This document shows, piece after piece, positions 23,057 through 29,774 of a stretch of 29,774 bases of DNA. The DNA comes from Conidiobolus incongruus B7586. Lineage: Eukaryota > Entomophthoromycota > Entomophthoromycetes > Entomophthorales > Conidiobolaceae. The notes under the pieces were generated by a model that saw nothing but the letters and a program-made list of their open reading frames with translations, did no database searches and was not told where the DNA came from. The position numbers and the translations under genes are program-made. Location: assembly GCA_000697335.1 (NCBI GenBank), contig JNEM01016859.1, positions 1 through 29,774 of the forward strand. The letters run 5' to 3'. Numbering within the stretch: the first letter of the stretch is position 1; every line of letters starts with the position of its first letter.

Positions 23057-26000
23057 CTTTTTTAGTAAGTTTTTTAAAAGAGACACACTCTTTAATTTTT
23101 TATAAATAGGTATAATAAGCTAAAATATTCTTAATACTTTCTAGGGGTTCTTATATAGTTTTTTTAATAAGATAACCCATTTATTTTACATAAAAATAAA
23201 GCTTATTCCTAATAAATTTAGACTTAATTATGTAATCAACATAGTATTCTTCTTTTCTATCTTAATTAATAAATAGATCTAGTTTTAAAGTTTTGAATCA
23301 ATTAAAAAAAGTGTTAAAATCTTCAAAGTATAATTTAATTTTAGATATGTGAAAGGTAAAGTTGATCTTCAAAGTTAAAAGTAATTCCAAGGTAATATTT
23401 TCAAAATTTGAATTAATAGATTAAATTTTATAGGGACTATAATATAATAGTAAATATTTTAGATTTAAGCTAGATTTAAGTAGGGTAGGTTTAAGGGTAA
23501 ATTATTCTAAGTATACAAACATATTAATTTTATACTTAAGAGGATTTCTAGATAACTTTAAGTACTATTATTCTATAATTTTTTAATTTTCTTCTAAGTT
23601 AAATTTAACAAGGGAATTAATATATTTGATATTAGATTAAAATTCAACAATGTTTAAAGATAAGTTGATTTAAAGTTTTAAAATAATTATTAAGTTAGGA
23701 TATTTATTATAATTAATGAAATAAGGGTTAAAACTTGTTGATTTGTTGATAAAAGTGTTGAATAAATATTAGAGTTGGTAGATATAAGTATCTTAATTTA
23801 ACTGATTAGTGTTAATATAAGCTTTAATTATTTACTTTAAGGTTTTAATAATTTTTTTAATAAGTTTATTAGTTTAGTGATAATTAATAGTAGATATAGT
23901 TAGGTTAATCTTAAAAGAAAAGGATAGTGACTTCTAGAATTAAAAGTTGAATTATATATCTTTATCAAATACAATAGTTTGTGGAATTTTATTATAGGTA
24001 AAAATATTAAAGAATAACAATTGTGTAATATCTTTAGCTATAAAGGTTTTGAAATAAGGAATAAAATAAACATATTTGGAAAATGAATCAATTACAATTA
24101 ATAAGTTATTATAACTATTTGTTGATTTAGGAATTTCTATAAAATTAAGTTAGATTTATTATTAAATTTTATTAAAGACTTATAAAAGAATAAGTTTACT
24201 ATATTTTAGTTAAGTATTATTTTTAGTTCTTTAGCATATATCACAAGTATTAGTATATTTCTAAACTAATTTAATTAGGGAAAGTTAGTAATACTTTATT
24301 TTAATTCTCTCAGCAGTTTTTAACTAGTTTTAATATCCTCTAATAGGTAAATTATAGTATTCATTAAATATTGTTTGTTAAATCTTAGGAATGTTAAGAA
24401 TATATAAACAATTATTATAATATAATAAGTTATTGATAATTTTTAATCTTTTAACATATTTTAATTAGTTTTCTAATAGTTTAAAGAGTTTTTTTTAACT
24501 AAAATAAAGAAATTATTATTTAGTAGTGTTTTTTAAAGTAGTTTAATAAATTTTTTATTTCCTTTATTAATAATTATTAAATTAATATTTGTTAGATTTT
24601 TGCAATTAGAATAAAAAGGTAAGTATATAAGATTTTTTAACAAAGTATCTATAACATAATTTTATTAACTTAAAAGATATTAAATAAAGAAGGAATAAGC
24701 TTAGATAGTTTTAATCTATTTAACTTATCTTCTTAATAAATACTTTTAAGTATTTAAGTAGATAAGTGAATTATAGTTTGTAAATACTAAGAAAAAATTG
24801 TAGGATAAAAAATATAAGTAATTTTTAATTATTTCTACTAAAGTAAAAAGTTCTTGTTTATAAACTAGGTATTTTAATTTAGTTGGTTTTATTTTTTTTA
24901 ACTAGAATATTATTAGTTTTAAAGTAATATTTATAAGGTTAAACTCAACCTATTTTTTTATTCATTATTTTATCTTATATTTATAAAGTAAAATATAAAT
25001 TAAATTTAAACTAGTTTAATTATCTACTAATTATAAAAAAACTAAAGTTAGTAAAAATAATAATAAGTAGTTTTAAATTAAAAATAAATAAAATAAAAGT
25101 ATTAGTAATATAGAAAATCAAAACATTTATATAAGAAATATATAGTAGGGTTTATTCAAAAAGAGAGTTTTTCTTTAAGAGATTAGTAAAAAAAAAATAG
25201 TAAATTCAATAAAAAAATCAATGAAATCTTTAAAGTAATTTAATAATTTAAATACAAACATAAGTTGATTTTTGTTTATAAATATAATAAAAACTTTAAC
25301 ACCATTGAGTTTAGATAAATTAATATTAATTTTTTAAGAAGAAACAATATAACTACAGAAAAAACACTAAAGATATATTTTGATAATTTCAAAGATAATT
25401 TATATTCTTGAATAATTTTTAAAACTTAATTAATATGTTAAATATAATCTTTTTTAGTTTTTAAATAGATTAGAATACTATTAAAGTAAATAATAATAAA
25501 GTTATTAAAAACAAGGTTGAAAAAGAAATTGATAAATTAAGTAAAAATTATAAAAACATTACATAATTTAAAATTCATAATAGTAAATTTATAGTAGCTT
25601 AAAAAAATATTGAAAATAATTAAAGGGATAAAGTTTTCATCAACTCTAATGTTATAATATTTATTCCTAATATCTAATTTAATAAATATAGTTGATTTAA
25701 GTAGTTTATCTTTAATATTATATAAGTTTAATAATAAAGTTTTATCTTTAATAGTTTTAGAGTTTAAAACATAATTATTAATATATAGTTTTTAACCACA
25801 ATTAACTTTTTTTACAAAGAAGATTAAAAATTTTTATAATAAAGAAAAAGGTTTAATATATTTATTTTTAAGTAGTTTTTAGATTTCTTCTTTTAATGTT
25901 TAATATTATTTAAGAGATAAATGGTAAGTAAATTTTAAGTATAGTTGTATATTAAAAAGTAGTTTAATTTTATACTTAATATTATGTTTAAAAAGTAATT

Positions 26001-27962
26001 TATCTATAAGTTTAAAAATATTAGCAAATTAACTTATTATATTATACAGGAAGTAGTTATTAAATATAACTTTATTAAAATTAACAGATAAAATATTAAT
26101 AAATAAGTAATAAATAAATATATATCTTTATAAATTATTAGGGTTTTTAATTAGTTTTTTATATTGATTTTTACTTATAATAATAGAATTATTTGCTACA
26201 ATTATAAAGTTAGTGTTAAGTATAATATTTGATAGTTTTATAGTAGGGTAATATAAATTTTTTGAGATTAATTCTACTAATTTTTTTTGGAATATAAAAA
26301 AAATAGATTTGTAACTTTTTAGGGTAATATTCATAGATATAAAACTATAATATTTAAACTAATTTTAACCTAGTATAAAATTATAACTAATGTTACCAAC
26401 TAAAAATTTAATATGTTGGGAGTAGTTAAGAAATAGTAATAGGTATTTAAATACAATACCAAATGTTTATTCTATTAATTTATTAGTATATTTAATTATC
26501 AAGTTATTTTTTTAGATAGGTAAGAATAGCTTTATAATAATAAAAAAAGAGATAATATAATTAAAACAACTAAAATTAATTAGAACACTAACAAATATAT
26601 CTATAAAAGAATTAATTAACACAAACAATAAAATAATAGTTAAAGGTAAAAAATTACAAAATAGATTAATTACTAGAATATTTCTAGTTTCTAGTAGTTT
26701 AATCAATTAGATTTCTCTAGTATATATAGTTTAATTTGTAAAATTTGTAGTCTATTAGAATTTTTGTGGATTAAATTAGAATCTGCTAACTAATTATAAA
26801 AGGGTGATTCTAAATTTATATTAATATTATTCAAGTTTGATTTATGGTTGGTAAGTTAAGATTATTGAAAATTAAACAGATATTGTTTCTTTAAAGGGTA
26901 TTTATTAGTTTTATAATTAACTTAAGTCTTTTAACAATAATAACAACCTTTATTTATTTTTAAATAGGCTTTAACTTCTTTACTAAAGGTTTTCTTATAA
27001 AGCCTTAAATTAAAAATATTTATCATTTGAGATTTAAGTAGGTTAAAGTAAAGTTTAAAAAATTAATTTTTAAGGTGGTATAATTTAGTTATAGAGTAAA
27101 GAATATCATTAATTATAATTACTATATTACAAATATCAAAAAAAAACATATTATTAAAGTGTTCCTTATTAACTAATTAAAACTTTATTTGAGGGTTAAA
27201 ATATTATAATAGTTTGTAGATTTATTTTTCTTTAGTAATATTTAATATGTTTAAATATATCTTATTAAATTTCTTAATTAGTTATCTTGTAGAAGTTTTT
27301 TATTTAAGCTAGGAAAACTTTTCTCATGTTAATCAAACTTAATTTTTTAGGTAATACCTCTCTTTAAGTGCTTTTTCTAATTGTTTAAAAGTTTATATCT
27401 TTGTAGTAAGTTATCCTCTTGAAGATTTTTTAGGATTAAACTTATAATGAGTTAACTACCAAATATAAATAAATTTTTCCAAAAAAAATAGCTAATTTAA
27501 AGATATTCTTTAAATCTTTATCTAAAATTAAATTAAAATAATTCTTTATATTTTTAAGATAGTTTTTGAATTTGTAAAGGTTTTTAAAACTATCATAAAT
27601 AGTTAATTTATCTTTAAAAACACTAAAGAGGTGGTTTAATACATTAACTATAGTAAAATAACTGGTTTGTTAGATTTAAGCTCTTTAAAATATATTTTTT
27701 TAATCAGAAATTATTTAATATAAGCTTTTTAGAGGGTAATAAGCTTTTAAAAACTAAAGTCTTAGATTTACTTAGTAATTAAATTATAATCATTATTAAA
27801 ATAATATAAGAGTATTTTTTTTAGTGGTATTATAATATATAGTGTTAAATTTAAATAAAATAAATTATAGATAAAATTTAAAATAGTAATAATTAAATTT
27901 AATACAAATAGTTATTAATTTCTAATAGGTTTTTAGTAGTTTTTTTACTGCTACTATATAAG

Positions 27963-28354
27963 TATAGTGGTAGTTAAACTAATATAGTGTAGAGGAAGAT
28001 TTAATATAAAAATAGTGTGTGTAGAATATAGTAATATAATGTGGCTATAGTGTACAAGTATAAACAAAATTTAATTAAGCTTCAAATTAGGATGAGTTAC
28101 TGATATATTAAGATTTATATTAGGTAGTGTTAATATCCTATAATATTAATAAAATATAATCTCAATTTTAGAAATAGTGTAAAAGTAAAAAATAATAAAA
28201 ATTGAAAGAAAAAAGAAAAACCTAGTTTATTAGATAATTCAATGCTATTTATATAATTAATTTAACTCTATAAGTATAAATCAATTATATAATGTATAGT
28301 TAATTAGATTATATGAAAGTATATATAAGAATTTAGAGAACTAGTCTTTTAACA
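27963..28354 (-). repeat. LTR (5' LTR on element strand), 392 bp
   Basis: Exactly the same length as the other LTR, with no insertion or deletion between them. Differences are almost entirely transitions. It ends with the same TTAACA. Confidence 0.9.
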
Positions 28355-28575
28355 AGTTTATTTTTAAAAATTAAAATCTTTTAAAAAATCAATAGTTAAA
28401 AATAATATAAAATTAAATCAAAATTAATATAACTAGTGTTATAATATCAATATATAACTATTAAAACAGATTATTATTTATATTAGATAATATAATATAT
28501 AATAGTATATTAATTTAAATTATCTCATTATTAAAAATATAATATGAAAATTAAAATAATATCTTAATAAAGTTA
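28355..28575. other. AT-rich spacer
   Basis: About 220 bp between the LTR element and mariner copy 2, with no recognisable content. Confidence 0.5.
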
Positions 28576-29756
28576 TTACTCTATATTTTTAATAATGGGA
28601 ATTTTTTGTAATTCAAAATAAATAAATATTTTTATATATAATATATAAAAATAAATATATAATATAAATTTAATAGTGTATTTTATTATTAATAACTTTT
28701 TGCTATACTTTTAATAAAGATTTATTATCTAAAAAATAATTCTTTTTATTAAAGACTAAAATTTAATGTTTTACAAACTAATTAAATTTTTTTATAGAAA
28801 TTTTCTTTCTTGTAAGCTAGTTTTTTAATTGCTTAAAATAATTATAATTACATAGGTTATAATCTACAGAGTATACTAGATATAGTAGTTTTTTCTAGTT
28901 ATTTTTAATTAAAAAGTTTTTTATTGTTTTAGATTTATGTATTTTATAATTATTATGCAAAATAATAAGTTTTTTTATATTATATTAAAAACACTAATTA
29001 AAAATATTTTATTTAAAAAAACAATATAAAATTTACTATTTATTGATTTTCCTTCAGGAACTTAATAAGAGTAACATATATTATTATAATCTACTTTAAT
29101 AATTAATATTCATTTATTAATAAAATGTTTATTTAAAGGGATTTGTAAAGGGGGTTAATTTAGCTTAATTTAATATTTTGATTTATGTTTTAATAAAGGA
29201 TTATATATAAAAATCTAAGATTCATCAATTATAATTATTTATTATAAAGGTTTAAGCTTCTAATAATATTTTAGTAAGTTTTATTTAATAATAACTACTC
29301 TAGCTTTTTTCTAAGCTTTAGTTAAATTATAAGATACCTATTTTATATTTTTATTTATTAATTTGAGTTTAAACATTAATATATATAAAATACTTATAAA
29401 ATTAATATTAAAATACTTAGATAATTCTCAAACTAAATTAAAAAGGTACTTTTCAATATATATTTTTCACTTTATTAATAATTGCAAAAAAAATAATTAA
29501 AGTTGGTTATTTAGATATTAGCAAATTTTAAATAATATCTCTTTTAACCTTAAAATAATTTACTTAGCAATAAATAATTAATTTAGATAATACTTCAATA
29601 TTAAAAGCTACTTGTAAATTTTAAATAATTTTAAAGGATTTATAGTTAAGTTTTATTAATATTAAAATAAAAAACTTTTGATGATTACTATTTAGTTTAA
29701 ACATAATTAAATTAAACAACTAGTTTTAAAAAGTTAATTTTTTAATCAAAAAAATT
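28576..29756 (-). mobile_element. Mariner-type DNA transposon relic, copy 2
   Basis: Homologous over its whole length to 19917-21104 and in the same orientation, from ATTACTCT at the left to the AATCAAAAAAATTATTA end at the right. The transposase start equivalent is at 29704 and its end near 28665. It is more decayed than copy 1: no long open piece remains, and most differences from copy 1 are A/G or C/T. It lies next to a TA run that reaches the window edge, so sequence beyond cannot be judged. Confidence 0.75.
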
Positions 29757-29773
29757 ATTATATATATATATAT
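29757..29773. repeat. TA microsatellite at window edge
   Basis: A TA run at the same relative place as the one at 21102, next to the 5' end of a mariner copy. Confidence 0.75.
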
Positions 29774-29774
29774 C

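Larger units (their letters stand above)
22665..28354 (-). mobile_element. Ty3/gypsy LTR retrotransposon, broken
   Basis: A fossil element of about 5.7 kb with two 392-bp LTRs, read on the minus strand. Parts in order are a gag region (about 27,900-27,000) ending near a CCHC-type zinc-knuckle remnant (about 26,885-26,960), a retropepsin-like stretch (about 26,600-26,620), a reverse transcriptase remnant around 25,440-25,570 with the family's FINF and ILIYLK surroundings, and an integrase core remnant around 24,060-24,150 (IVIDSFSKYVYF). This protease, reverse transcriptase, integrase order is that of Ty3/gypsy. A short purine run (23057-23063) sits just inside the 3' LTR as a polypurine tract. 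No clear target-site duplication is seen. The element is broken in many places and its decay is RIP-like, so LTR divergence (about 8%) overstates its age. Confidence 0.85.

Noticed and set aside
22660-28359. Target-site duplication around the LTR element
   Set aside because: The five bases on each side (GTAAA and AGTTT) do not match, so none is claimed.
1-29774. Bacterial features such as operons, CRISPR arrays or Shine-Dalgarno sites
   Set aside because: Spliced genes and a polymerase III-type tRNA gene show a eukaryote. The repeats are transposons, with no regularly spaced array.

Overview
The window looks like a piece of a very AT-rich fungal genome. The genes carry short introns (48-68 nt) with GTAAGT/GTATGC-type donors, TACTAAT- or CTAAC-like branch sites and AG acceptors. 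The recognisable proteins fit a fungus: a Fur1-type uracil phosphoribosyltransferase, a Vps4-associated Vfa1-like protein, an NF-YB/Hap3 subunit and two Ist2/anoctamin-like membrane proteins. The degraded repeats show a strong transition-only (C:G to T:A) pattern like repeat-induced point mutation (RIP). I cannot place the lineage more precisely from the sequence alone.

Layout. Positions 1 to about 2,300 are an AT-rich block with a dead Tc1-like DNA transposon (about 108-1392). From about 2,330 to 16,450 is a gene island: a dead flavin-monooxygenase gene (2353-3797), Vfa1-like (minus, 3851-4345), UPRT (plus, four exons, 4990-5871), anoctamin-like gene A (minus, six exons, 9252 to 6681), NF-YB (plus, two exons, 10955-11667), tRNA-Glu(UUC) (12982-13053) and anoctamin-like gene B (plus, six exons, 13884-16449). 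After a gene-free stretch, a second AT-rich block runs from about 18,100 to the window end. It holds two mariner-type transposon relics (about 19917-21104 and 28576 to the end) and between them a broken Ty3/gypsy retrotransposon with two 392-bp LTRs (22665-28354, minus strand).

The two anoctamin-like genes point away from each other, have five introns at equivalent places, share identical lengths for exons 4 and 5 (113 and 52 bp), and would encode 769 and 768 residues. They are an old inverted duplication around NF-YB and the tRNA gene. The other genes have no obvious shared pathway: pyrimidine salvage, ESCRT/Vps4 biology, CCAAT-box transcription and membrane/lipid function. I see no convincing novel multi-gene system. 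The points most worth a second look are the anoctamin pair, with opposite charge in the loop before TM7, and the sharp boundary of RIP-like decay, which seems to have reached a neighbouring host gene.
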